From Incurvaria masculella (lineage: Eukaryota; Arthropoda; Insecta; Lepidoptera; Incurvariidae), in NCBI GenBank assembly GCA_946894095.1, contig OX335657.1:12028001-12092000 (forward strand): a stretch of DNA of 64,000 nt. The letters run 5' to 3'. The notes beneath the pieces are model-generated. The model had not been told where the DNA came from, did not search any database, and was given only the letters and a program-made list of their open reading frames with translations. This document shows, piece by piece, positions 53,746 to 64,000 of this stretch; the first letter of the stretch is position 1; each line of letters opens with the position of its first letter. The position numbers and the translations under genes are program-made.

Positions 53746-54514
53746 TACGGAGTAAAAACGGGCACAAACGTAAAAGCTGGCGCAAGTTCACGTGAAATTC
53801 GCAAATTGGTATTCACGAGTGACAGATGACAGCTCTAGCGTGCGTCTGGCGACGATAGCGCTGGTTTGCGTTAGCAGCGTCGCATCCGGATTGGTCAGTT
53901 TGTAAAATACCATTTGATAGCGGAAAATACGCTGCAGGCGTGAATGACGCACGATTGCGTGGAGTTCGGAAGTTTGCGAAAAGTCCGTGAATGTCCCCCC
54001 AGCCCGCTGCTATTTGAGCTTATCCACCCGGTGTCCAATATAGATTACTTTGGTAGTCTACTTCGGTACCGAATACATCTGAAGAAATACGGTTTCTTTT
54101 CACAGACAATTACAGAAAATCTATTTTTCACAGAATATCCCTATATATCTGTGACCTCAGAGAGATCATTGTTTAATTTATCAACCAAAGCTGGTCGACC
54201 TTTCGCTCTACCGCCACCCGAGCCGCCGCCATTGCTAGCCGCCTGTGTGCTTTCGAAGCTGCTTTGTCGGCTTTGCTACGCCCGCCGCGCCGAGGAGGTG
54301 GTGTTTGCTTTGAGCTCGTCGAACAGACCACAACGCCTTGTTGGATAACTACTTACTCAGTTGTTCTTAGTTTCGACACCTAAGGAAAAGAACACAAGTC
54401 TATTGATTCAACAATGCCTTACCTCTACCGGACATTTCAATAGTATGTTTACTTAATTCCTTTTCGGTGCTTCGGATGCTGGAACTTGAACACATTGTAA
54501 AGGTTATGATTATA
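53746..54514. other. Intronic spacer, nothing recognised
   Basis: The open frame at 53944-54348 has no motif and is not supported. Confidence 0.35.
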
Positions 54515-55110
54515 TTTTTTTGTAACTGGACACCACACCTTCATATTAGCCCACCACCCCTAAGGAATTAGGTGCCATGCCTTACCTTCCCTTTATGAGC
54601 ACGGCTACACTGGTTGGAAAACCGGACAATTTTTCACTGCCGGTTCGAACATATTTTCATCCAATGTGATAGTACCAGCCCGGGCAGGCTTAATAACCCT
54701 TCCACCTAAAAGGGCAAGGGGACCTACTTTGTAACAAGTTTGAAAAAGAAAGTAACTTCGAAGTTCCGTAAAAACGTCAAACTCCATACAAGTTTTTACT
54801 AGATATTCTGTGGTTTTACTTCTTCAAGCTGTCAAAATCAAACTCGGACTACCGATTTATTTGAAAACTCGGAGTCGACGTAAACGGCAACGTCGACGTA
54901 TTTACGACAACGTTGAGTAAGCTGTCAAATCAAACTCGGACTCGCAAATGGTAGTTCGCTTAACGCCCACTGCGCGCGCTCTTCAATTTCTCCATACATT
55001 TGAAATTGCCAGTCGATCGGTTTGCCATAACGCCAATTTAGGTGACAACTGGGACTTCGGGTACAGGATTAGAACCCGTGACCTCTGGCATGGAAGGCGA
55101 GCCGCTCTAT
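54515..55110 (-). mobile_element. tRNA-headed SINE split by a family C element
   Basis: Body at 54515-54745 (TGTAACTGGACACCACACC, TTAGGTGCCATGCC, CAGCCCGGGCAGGCTTAA) and head at 55056-55110, whose minus strand reads CGGCTCGCCTTCC then GGGTTCTAATCC (B box). Confidence 0.7.
54751..55055 (+). mobile_element. Family C element, copy 6 (left end missing)
   Basis: Starts inside the family at AGTAACTTCGAAGTTCCG; right end GGTGACAACTGGGACTTCGG complete. Inserted in the SINE. Confidence 0.7.
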
Positions 55111-55728
55111 TGATATTTGCCTAAACTGACAATATTTCGCAGCAACATAGCCAGTGGGATGACAGGTGCGCAACCAGTCCACTCGACATTTCCCCGGCTT
55201 ATGTAATCATCCGGACATATAAACATGTGTCACGCGCCGCGCAATGTTTCTGTAGGCGAGTGTTCTCGCGACAAGCCTCGGTGTGGTCTCCGTCTTGCCT
55301 CCAACGGGACCGGTTGACAGTAATCGAGGGAGAAGTGACAGCGTGGAATCTGACACTGCCTCCACGCCGAGATTGGGTTTCAACCGTGTGCCGTGTGTCT
55401 TGGGTCGTATGAAACCATGTATCATCTGTCGCGTCCGAATTTGTATATGTTTTTGTGTATAGTGAATAGTTTTGCTCATTTAGTAGTCATGGTGTATTGG
55501 GTTAATATCATACGGTTAAGATTTTGACTGTTGTTCGACATGTTATCTATTACAAATATTCACGGATAGAGAGTGTGCATGAATTGTTCTGTAAAAGATA
55601 AAAAAATAGCAATTAGGTAAAATTTGTACTAATATAAAATGATGAAATTGTTTATCTATTTTATTTGTATAAAGTGGTTATGGTGCTGTCTCTACAACAA
55701 ACACAAAAACAACAATCGTTGTTATTAA
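55111..55728. other. Intronic spacer, nothing recognised
   Basis: 55490-55530 (GGTGTATTGGGTTAATATC) is a tiny SINE 3' scrap. No gene supported. Confidence 0.4.
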
Positions 55729-55892
55729 TATTATGTCTGCCTACAGAACCAATACGGTGAAAACAACTAAATAAGTAAATGAATAAATAAATAATTAAAT
55801 AATTTAGAAATTTCTAATTTATTTAATTATTTATTTATTCATTTACTTATTTAGTTTTTTTCACCGTATTGGTTCTGTAGGCAGACATAATA
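55729..55892. repeat. 164-bp nearly perfect palindrome
   Basis: Centre at GAAATTTC (55807-55814). Each arm is 82 bp, with two mismatched pairs by hand count (55764/55857 and 55803/55818) and no loop. The outer part contains TGTCTGCCTACAGAACC and AATACGGTGAAAA; the inner part is a TAAATGAATAAATAAA-type sequence. Confidence 0.92.
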
Positions 55893-57319
55893 CTTGTATA
55901 AAGTACAATTTACAACGTTGCTGTACATAATATTTGTCGAACTTACGGTTTCCCGGTGCCCGATGCCGTACTGGGCCAACATGTTTCGCCCCCAACCGGA
56001 AACCGTTAGTTCCAATAACGTCTGAGGAGAACTTACAATTTGCCACAATGGAATTGCATTGCCAGGGTTATTCCAAAACCCAGATGGAATTGTTTCCTCG
56101 CTTTTTGTAGCATTCATCATTTACGTTTTGACGCGTGCTATTTTAATAGGCCAATTAAGTAGATTTTCAACCGAGCATTCAACTTATTTTTGTTAACGTT
56201 CCCCTTGACGTGAAGTCAAGTCGAGGAAGTCAAGTTGTTGTGTTTTTTCAATTTTAGAAGGTACTCCCGGCACTGATTATTTTTATGTTAAGCGCGGCAT
56301 ATGGCGTACGCCAGGACCTCACAGGTGCCCGATGACGCACATGGGCCTGCCATTTTGGAAGTTTCATGCAGAGACACACGTTCACTTAGGTTTTGTTTAT
56401 TAATTGCTATAATGCCATACACATGGCTAAAACCAGCAGAGTTCGCTAATATCTTTCATAAATAAATAAATACACCTAGTAGTACACGTGGCGAAACACA
56501 TGGCAGTTTAAATTCTTTGAACCTCTCTGTAAAAACGATTGAAACTAGAGCACCGTTGGATCGTCGACGAAACGAAAGCGCCGACGATCTTTACGAACGA
56601 TTGCTCGGGAAACACGGATGAAACACGGGGTTTTTTTTAAAGAATCCTTAAAAAAGATCGACGAAAAGAACAAGTCAGATCGCCCCTTAACCTCAAATGT
56701 AAGCGAGTGGACAACATGGCATAACGGGCAGCAGACCATAAACTATAAGTATTGCAGGAACATAAATAAAAGGTGGTCTTTGCATGTTTTCCATCCTAAT
56801 GTAATCTTGCTTAAAAGAAAAGTAATGCTAAAATATCATAATCAATCGTGACAGCGTTTTATGCAAATTTTACACACATGACTCATCATTGACGTTTCAT
56901 CTATAGGTTATGGCAAAAAATGGCGGCAATATAATTACCATTTTACCGACTTAAACTGGACGATTAAGGGAATAAAGAGTATATAAGCTTACGTACCAGT
57001 TTAATAGCCCTTAATTCGCTTAAATATCGTTTTAATCCAAAGTACGGTAGCGCATGGTGAAAGGTGATCCCACCTGCAGCGGGGCTGGGAGGCGTAGCAA
57101 CCTCTTGGCAGCTGCCTCGTTTAATTATTTTAACCTCTCGCGATCCTGCTACTGCGATATCGAGCGATTAAATAGGCGATACAATCAAATTTAATTCAAA
57201 CGTTAAGGCACTTCTCTCTTAGATGAATTGGTGGTAGCTGCTAGGATGTTATGTATAGTGATCTACGTATACCTACTAGTTTGTTTGTACAAAAAATATG
57301 TCTTTGTCACAAAAGTGTT
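55893..57319. other. Intronic sequence, no gene recognised
   Basis: AT-rich; short frames at 55851-56120 and 56618-56851 unsupported. Confidence 0.4.
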
Positions 57320-57605
57320 TTGTTCAACAGCATTAATATTTTCAATAAACTGCCGAGAGAATTACGAGAGGACCACATTAATGTATAAATATTTAGAGCC
57401 CAATTAAATAAGTGGCTCCATGATAAAACATTTAATGACTTATCATTTTTTAATATTATCATATAGCCGAATATTTATTTATAAGTAATCTTAAAATATA
57501 ACCTGTTGATGAAAAGAAAACTGACGATGCCTCAAGAAAATAATTATATATTTATATACATGTAAAAAAAAAAATATGTGTGCAAATAAAAGATTTGATT
57601 TAATT
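57320..57605 (+). pseudogene. LINE 3' end relic with coding remnant and tail
   Basis: NIFNKLPRELREDHINV, a stop, then IFRAQLNKWLHDKTF: the typical terminal motif of Jockey/CR1-like reverse transcriptases (LPxxIRE ... F+xxLxxWL). About 100 bp of AT-rich 3' UTR ending in an A-run and AATAAAAG follow. Truncated and inactive. Confidence 0.6.
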
Positions 57606-58387
57606 TTGATTTGAACGCGCTAATTTCTGGAGCTTTCAGTCGAATCTGGAAATTATTTTCTGCCATTGATAGCCCAATTCTTGAGGAATAATACAGCTAA
57701 CGACTATTGGGAGCCGAGCTTAAGCGAAGTAATAGTACGGACGGGCGATGTGTCGCGGTGGGCCCTGGGCGCATTTTACCGAGCACCGCTCTGGTAATTG
57801 TCCAAATTGCCCAAAACGAAATCGACCAGTGCGCTGAATCCGCAGTTCGGATAATCGACGCTGCACTGTACCTAGCATATCAGGGCAACATTTACAGCTC
57901 AAAACACCGCCGATATAAAAAAAACGTTGTGCCTGTCATAAGGTCGTTGCATCTACCGTATCATCACAGATTACATACATTATTACATTGTAGAAAGAGA
58001 ATGTTGGTAGGAGCGCAGCTACTTTTCCGAACTCTGCGTAAGGTATGTACATAGATAAGTATTGTATAGATAGAGGATATATATAGGCAACGTCGCTAAT
58101 TTACTAGGTATCGCTAGTGCTGCTCCAAGCGGTTGGGCCATCAACGAATTCTGGAATGGTAAACTAAAACGGAAAAAAATGTACTGTTGACGAGACTCGC
58201 ACCTGCGATAAACCGTAGCGAAGTTCTTAACTATTGAACTACCGTGAACATGCAGGCTCGTGCGAATCTGATGTTGATCATGAAGGTGGCCCAAACCATA
58301 GATGGCGATGTTAACAAGTCCGGTAACTTTCCTCCAAGTCTAAGATACAATGGCATGGTTATTTACATGATTAAATGTACAGTACCC
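57606..58387. other. Intronic spacer, nothing recognised
   Basis: The open frame at 57707-58054 and its antisense counterpart lack motifs. Confidence 0.35.
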
Positions 58388-58573
58388 GGTGGAAAATTAT
58401 GCACATCTGACGTTGGAAAGAGACAGTCGGCCATGTTTCCGCTTTGTAAAGAGTCATCTCTCTCGCACGTAGTACACAGGTACTGAGTGACAGCATGTGA
58501 CAGAGACGACGCTTTACAAAGCCGAAACTAGCCGATTGTTTCTTTCCAACGTCTGATGTGCATTATTTCCAGC
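58388..58573. mobile_element. Foldback element M
   Basis: Left arm 58389-58467 (GGAAAATTATGCACATC, GACGTTGGAAAGA, GCTTTGTAAAG) pairs with right arm 58495-58573 with scattered mismatches; loop about 27 bp. Confidence 0.75.
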
Positions 58574-58937
58574 TGGGGGTAGTCCATATGTCCATCGCCA
58601 ATATCTGCATCGCCAATATCTCCATCGCCAGCGACGGAGTTGCGGCCGGACCGCAGATCCGTCGCCAACGACCGGGGACGCATATACGTCGCCAAAGTGG
58701 GTATGGTGATATGTAAATTAGGTTGGGTAAAGTAAGGTTAGGTTAGGTTGGGTTAGGTTAGGTTACGTTAAATGTCCCGACCCGCCATACGCCTTCGCAC
58801 CTCCACGTATAGTGGCGACGGATCTGCGAAGGGTCCGCAGCTGCATCGCCGGCGATGGAGATATTGGTGTTGCATATGTTGGCGATGCACATATTGGCGA
58901 CGAAGTTTGGCGATGTAATTGCAGGGCACCCCAGCTG
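58570..58937. mobile_element. Foldback element N with a TTAGG-like core
   Basis: Ends CAGCTGGGG and CCCCAGCTG. Arms are rich in ATCGCCAATATC / GATATTGGCGAT and CCGCAGATCCGTCGCC / GGCGACGGATCTGCG. The centre (58717-58768) is a GGTTA array. Confidence 0.7.
58717..58768 (+). repeat. Short (TTAGG)-like array
   Basis: About nine GGTTA/GGTTG units with variants. TTAGG is the insect telomere repeat; here it is short, degenerate and internal to a foldback element. Confidence 0.7.
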
Positions 58938-58950
58938 TGTACTGTATGTA

Positions 58951-59109
58951 GCCCCGATTGTACGACGAGACGTCTGAGTAAATCAATGTTCAAACGCGTC
59001 ACTTTTAGTGGACCGTATGGAGTTCCTTTCATACTGTCCATATAAAGTGACCTGTTTAATCATACGTTGACGTTGATTTTGATTTTTTGTCCTTGCGTGC
59101 ACTCGGCCC
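58951..59109 (+). mobile_element. Family I MITE, copy 3, 100 bp before frizzled exon 2
   Basis: GCCCCGATTGTACGACGAG to GCGTGCACTCGGCCC, flanked by GTA (58948-58950 and 59110-59112). The interior matches the copies at 46970 and 47134. Confidence 0.72.
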
Positions 59110-59209
59110 GTAATCTGCGGCATCATCTTCAAATGAGGTATTTTGATCTATTGTGATGTTAAATAAGTGGAAATGTGTAACGTAAGTAAAGAGTGTTGTT
59201 GTCGCGCAG

Positions 59210-59406
59210 GTGGGTGGTGCTGGCAGGCGCGTGGCGCGCGGCCGTGCTGCGGCGGCACGCGGCGCCGGCCCCAGCGGCGGGCGGCGGAGGAGGCGGCGGC
59301 GGCGAGCGGCACAGCTCGCTGCTGCAGCTGGCGGCGTGGGGTGCGCCCGCCGCGCTCACCGCCGCCGTGCTCGTCACCAGGGACGTCGACGCCGACGAGC
59401 TCACCG
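59210..59406 (+). CDS. fz4: Frizzled-4-like Wnt receptor, coding exon 2 (TM3 to end of TM4)
   Basis: Acceptor GTCGCGCAG; the first base completes a Trp codon with exon 1. It encodes WVVLAGAW (TM3), then RRHAAPAPAA, eight glycines and ERHSSLLQ (second intracellular loop), then LAAWGAPAALTAAVLVT (TM4) and DVDADELT. AHSS-type, AAW-P and DADELTG motifs are Frizzled hallmarks. The donor GTGAGA follows at 59407 in phase 1. The intracellular loop is longer and more Gly/Ala-rich than usual. The pyrimidine tract before the acceptor is weak. Later exons are outside the window. Confidence 0.92.
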
Positions 59407-59453
59407 GTGAGATCATTCATCTTTATGGCGTAACTCGGTGTAGTTTGGGACTT

Positions 59454-59485
59454 TTTAGGGTTCCGTACCCAAAGGGTGAAAACGG
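59454..59485 (-). repeat. Family A terminal fragment
   Basis: TTTAGGGTTCCGTACCC then AAAGGGTGAAAACGG, only 48 bp after frizzled exon 2; the rest is absent. Confidence 0.75.
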
Positions 59486-59839
59486 TAGCACGTGGTAAAG
59501 TCCGACGAAAAACTGTAGATTTTTCCCAGAATTATCTTAAATTACCTTTATTACCCACTACTCACCCCTTAAGTAATTTCGCACATGTAAGTAGCCTATA
59601 ATTGACGGAATTAATCAAGCTATACGTAGATACAAACCGCTTAAAAATATAGTAAGTGATTCTCAAGTTACAAGCGCACGGACGGACGTACGGACGTTGG
59701 TTTATTAGGAGTTAGTGATGTACACTGTAGTTCTGGCGGGGTGTTCGTCTAATACTCTACGGGAGACATTTATACATAAAGCGATCTCTTCTTGGCACCC
59801 ACTCATGCATTCATCCTCTTCCACACTTACAAAGCGGGT
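59486..59839. other. Intronic spacer
   Basis: GCACGGACGGACGTACGGACG near 59678 is a short family A array scrap. Nothing else supported. Confidence 0.4.
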
Positions 59840-60067
59840 CAGCAGGTCTATTCCCGGCATTCAGTAATCAGGAATTAGGAATCCTGAGTCCAAAAAACAG
59901 CTTTTGTTGCGGTTTTCAAAACTATTTTCTTGACGAAAATATACCGGAGCATAGTTTTTTTAATCAATTGAGGTTTTCCGTAGAAAAACTCGCTTTGAAA
60001 ATCGCTATAAAAGCGGTTTTCTAGACACAGGATTCCTGATTACTGAATGCCAGGAATAGATCTGCTG
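59840..60067. mobile_element. MITE with 40-bp inverted ends, family K
   Basis: CAGCAGGTCTATTCCCGGC, ATTCAGTAATCAGGAAT on the left; the same inverted at 60028-60067 with two or three mismatches. 228 bp, non-coding. Confidence 0.75.
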
Positions 60068-60172
60068 GGAACAAGTACATACATAGCTACACTACACTCA
60101 TGAACTATCTTTGCTGTCTTTTTTCTGTGCCAATAATTATTTTCCATTCCATAGGTTCCGTTACTCAAAAGG

Positions 60173-60440
60173 AAAAACCGGCAAAGTGCGAGTCGGACTC
60201 GCACACGAAGGTTTCCGAACCATCGTTCAATATTTAACACAAAAATCACGTTTCTCCTATGGGGGCCACATTTCATTTTATCATTTGTTGTTATACTTAG
60301 CGGCAATAGATGTGAGAAAATTTCAGCTGTCTTTCGGTTCAAAAAATACGGCCCGCTGACAGATGGACGGGCGGACGGACTGACAGCGGAAGCTCAGTAA
60401 TAGGGTTCCGTTGTCACCCTTTCGGTACGGGGCTCTAAAA
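60173..60440 (+). repeat. Family A repeat, copy 9 (diverged)
   Basis: AAACCGGCAAAGTGCGAGTC to TTCGGTACGGGGCTCTAAAA, with a short array GGACGGGCGGACGGAC. Older than copies 3 and 6. Confidence 0.8.
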
Positions 60441-63400
60441 TAGATTATATCATAACTTCGTTGTCCGTCTGTCAATATACTTTTTCTCAGGAAGGCGTGG
60501 AGGTATTCGTTTGAAATAGATATCGAACCGTCCAAAAAATACGGCCTGTTATTCCGCATATTTTGACGCAAACAAAAAACCTATAGGATTACAAACCTAT
60601 AGTGTACTTCCTGTTGACCTCGAATCATGAAATGTGACCTGAAGCACAAGTAAAGAAAACACATCGAAAATCGTTTATTTCTAGTTACATCACATAAAAA
60701 CACCCGTGTTGAACGAACTATCTACATATTTTGGACGGAGCCCTCGGTAAGCGATCAGACTCGCACTTATCCGGTATTCAACGTAAACATTTATCCGATT
60801 TTTTATTACAATAATAAATGTATTTTAGATGTTCCAATCGAATTACCGATTACATCTTAAAGAAAAATTCACAGAATGTATACATCTAAGTTGACATTAA
60901 TCTCGAAGGTAAACCCAGGTTGATGGTGAGTTTTTTTCCCTTGTTTTTCTTCCATAAAAGTAGTAACTGCAGATTAGGTAAAGTCACGTACATTTCCCAT
61001 TCACATTCGTTATATGAATCTTGGTTTAATAAGCCTGACGAAGTTCATACACGTCTGTGGGTTCTGTATACAAATTTAATCCATTATTTTATTTAATGTA
61101 TCGCGACCCAAACTACTTTTTTCTACATAGAGTTTGACAGCTTCTCACGCGAGAGCTTCTCACGCGAGAGCTTCTCGTGTTCGCTTCCCTGAGTAAACCC
61201 GCTGATTTAACCCAATTCATCATTGATACATTGATTGAAAATATGTTTTCCACTTGGGCTCCTTATCTGAGTGTACATCCATAACATAACGCCGTTTTCC
61301 CTGAGGGGTAGGCAGGGGTGTCGAGGTCCATGCACGAATCGCAACATACTTCGTCAGCTTATGCAAAGTTCATTCAGGCTTACATCCCTTCATTCATACG
61401 TGCTCTCTGACTTCGGGTGTTACGAATTTGACATTTACAGAGCACATTCTTTATGGTCATGTACGTTCTTCTCGGTAGTCCAGGCATGCTAGTACCAACA
61501 TTTTCAGCAAAATGTATATATAGGTTACTCGCACGCCTAAATTGCCTTCGAATGCGTAAACCTAGACGAATTCTGGTCTAAAAAAGCTGTCGGTTATTTC
61601 AAACCACGAAAAATTGCGCTCCGTTACCTGGCTTTCGGCAACCAACTTGTTTGCAGGGTATCTCTACCATTGAGATTACCCTTATGTATTGACCATGTAG
61701 GGTCATAGACCATTTCAACATAACCAAGGTGACCCTGAGGGCAAAAAGATTGGGAAACGCTGCTATAGCAACACAGCAATGGGCTCCTACTAGTTTTGAC
61801 TTGTAAAAAATGGCGACAATAAGTTGAAATATTGGACGCTCGGGAGGCCTAAATGACACCTACAAAAATATTTACTAAAAATAAAAATGTTATATTTACT
61901 TTAATATCTTCAATCAGGAGGAAGATGTATGTCAACGAAAGTGTCAGGTTAAACCAACTATAGCTCCATGCACGAACTTTTTTCAATTGCATGCGCGTTT
62001 AGAACATGTCGGTAAACATCTAATGCGCCGACATTCTCTTAGTTAAAACCTCAGCACACGATATCTCGATCTGCCCTTACGTGCGGCTCTTCAGCACAAA
62101 TCCTCAACAAAACATTTCTTTGAAACTCGGCGATAAGTTATCTACCGTCCTTCCGTACAGTGTTACCAGGATACGACGACCCTTTTTCTTCGCTTCTTCC
62201 TCGCCATTTCGTAGAGTGTAGATTGTTTTCTTTCCTAGCAAATGAATGTCGCAAACAGAATGTCATCCATAGATATAAAATGGACCCGTTTACGATTCCG
62301 ACGAGGATGTATGGACCCCAAAACTGAAATTTTAATTTCATAGCAATAAAAAATTAATTTCAAACTGAAATTATCATTCTATCTAGATTTTATAACTGTT
62401 TGTTTTCCGAATGAAGGGAAAAAAATTACATTTTCAGGCAATCTTCAGATTAGCTTGTGAAGTTTGTTAGCCATCAACAGTTTTTTTTTTTTTTTTGTTA
62501 TTCGCGAGAACATCACATCACTCTCGTAAAATGTCATCCCACTATTGGGCAGCGTGCACGACTATGCGATGACAGAACGAATTGCGTTATTCTGTGGCGT
62601 ATGTCAGTTTTAAATTTCGTCACATGACTGCCCTCTTCCATCCACCAGAAGTAAACTGCTTTTATATAAATCAGTGCTTCCCGATGCAAATGGGAAAGAA
62701 ACCTGCGACCTTCGCGTTACATCCCTGATGCTTAGTATCAAAGAAAACAATTGACAAACCCGGCGAAGATATTTATCCTTCCATCTTCGCCAGAGGTAAT
62801 GAAACCGGCAGAAAAAGAAGAAAAATATACTAATCCGAGTGTGTACATCTTCGGAGGGAATAAAGAAACTGCTACATTACAGACTGAGCCAGTATCTAAT
62901 CTAACAGACAATTCCCCCAGCTACTAGATGGCGCTGTTTTTGCGTATTCATCCTGCGGGAAGGCAAGCTTGAAAAACATTTTTATCTACTACGAATGTTA
63001 TTGACCTTATGAAAACATTACGGCACTACTAGACGGTGAAATCACAACCATCAAAATATGGAAAGAACCATATTATTTCCTCCATGATCACGCAGGCCTT
63101 GACACAGGCATAAGGACAACGATGTCCATGGATGGGGCATATCAACATATCGTGAACGTGTTAAATACTCCAGCCTCAACACTCGCTACCGGATAAGATC
63201 TAAGTGCATAACTGGCCCTTTGTTTGATGAACGCTTTCGCTCTACCAACATGGTTAGATAGAGTCGGCCTACAACAGGCGTGTGCGTTCGCCTGTCTGGT
63301 GTTTTATCCGAGACAGGGCCCTAAACATTGGCCCTAAGCCTGTTTGGCGACACTTGTTTTGGAAATTTTGTGTTATTTTTTGGATTTATATAGTGGCTAC

Positions 63401-63490
63401 TCTTTGTTTTACGAAGCCTTTGTAATACCGCCCACTTATGTTGATTTTATTGTAATTGTATCGAAGTTATTCAGATTGGCTTAGCTTGAC
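60441..63490. other. Intronic sequence, no gene recognised
   Basis: Mostly unique AT-rich DNA. 60731-60776 may be a family A end (CGATCAGACTCGCACTTATC). 61139-61177 is a 15-bp unit (AGCTTCTCACGCGAG) repeated 2.6 times. No gene or further repeat supported. Confidence 0.4.
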
Positions 63491-63725
63491 TTAAGGGCCA
63501 ATTTTTCAATCCTCAGATAACCCGATAAGTAGGGTTAATAGTACAAATGTATGTTTGTCAAAAGACGGATATTTATTACCCGAGAATTATATCTTTAATC
63601 ACAATTATTATCTGACTGTAATTATCTGATAAAAATATGGACGTACTGTAACGGATTGATAATCGGAGGCGTAAATTAATCTATTGAATAGTTATATGAC
63701 TGATTATATGATAGAAGTGACCATA
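63491..63725. mobile_element. Family H MITE, copy 3
   Basis: TTAAGGGCCAATTTTTCAAT at the left, GTCAAAAGACGGATA and GGAGGCGTAAATTAAT inside; right end degraded. Confidence 0.65.
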
Positions 63726-63911
63726 GACAAGTAAACATAGCGTACTGTGTATACACCGGTTTTGTTTAGGAAACGGTGTATATTTTACCAAGCAATCCTC
63801 GTATTATAATCAATAAATACAAACTTTCTTTACTACAGTTATAATCCAACTTTAAAAATAATAAAAAAACATACAGACGAATTGATAACCTCGTCCTTTT
63901 TTGAAGTCGGT

Positions 63912-64000
63912 TAAAAAACCAGCTGATTGGCACACGAAGGGTTACGTAACATTACAAGATTTAAAAAAACAGAAAATCACGTTTCTTGTATGGGTGTCCT
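63912..64000 (+). repeat. Family A repeat, copy 10, cut by window end
   Basis: Preceded by TTTTTTGAAGTCGGTTAAAAA, the same phrase (inverted) found beside copy 4. GCACACGAAGGGTTACG and ATCACGTTTCTTGTATGGG identify the family; CCGGCC has decayed. Confidence 0.75.

Larger units (their letters stand above)
9816..59209 (+). other. fz4: Frizzled intron 1 (49,394 bp)
   Basis: Donor GTGAGT at 9816; acceptor CGCAG ending at 59209. Joining the exons completes a Trp codon and gives the TM3 sequence SVWWVVLAG expected for Frizzled proteins, so the intron is well supported. It holds a nested F-box gene, a mariner, LINE relics, satellites and most of the repeats listed here. A candidate recursive splice site lies at 30286. 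Confidence 0.88.
59407..64000 (+). other. fz4: Frizzled intron 2 (start; continues past window)
   Basis: Donor GTGAGATC at 59407. No further frizzled coding sequence (TM5-7, KTxxxW tail) was found to 64000. Confidence 0.8.

Noticed and set aside
58717..58768. TTAGG-type array as evidence of a telomere or ancestral chromosome fusion
   Set aside because: Only about nine degenerate units, enclosed in a foldback element; more simply part of that element.

Overview
This is nuclear DNA from an insect, most likely a moth or butterfly. The evidence is an AT-rich background packed with short dispersed repeats of lepidopteran type, a Lep1-like Helitron, TTAGG-type motifs and an intact insect mariner. 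No bacterial, organellar or CRISPR signal was seen.

The host gene that organises the window is a Frizzled-class Wnt receptor, best matched to frizzled-4, on the + strand. Exon 1 (coding 8878-9815) encodes the signal peptide, a complete ten-cysteine Wnt-binding domain, TM1, TM2 and the start of TM3. Exon 2 (59210-59406) completes TM3, carries a glycine-expanded second intracellular loop and TM4, and stops just after the DADELTG motif. The two exons join in frame across a 49.4-kb intron. TM5-7 and the C-tail lie beyond position 64000. A near-consensus recursive splice site (pyrimidine tract, CAG, GTAAGT) sits at 30286 inside the intron, and a transposon-borne one lies at 44583. An apparently intact, intronless F-box/leucine-rich gene (20677-22527) is nested in the same intron on the same strand.

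Layout. 1-1423: broken 3' end of a Ty3/gypsy-like retrotransposon with an OTU protease-like domain. 2166-2605: relic of an SGNH-hydrolase-like domain. 2717-8106: repeats, including a 954-bp Helitron and a 10-bp-periodic minisatellite. 8395-9815: GC-rich frizzled 5' region and exon 1. 9816-59209: intron 1, holding the F-box gene, a full-length mariner with intact DD34D transposase (36352-37630), a 121-bp dimeric satellite (23634-24046), LINE 3' ends and about ten families of short elements. 59407-64000: intron 2, with more repeats.

The main short families are: family A (about 310 bp, CCGGCCAAGTGCGAG end, internal ACGG array); two SINE types with different pol III-like heads (5S rRNA-like and tRNA-like) on one shared body; family C (CAGTCC inverted ends); family D (TTAA-flanked, about 550 bp); and family I (3-bp target duplications). 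Several are inserted in one another, which gives a relative chronology. Family letters are labels made here; I ran no database comparison.
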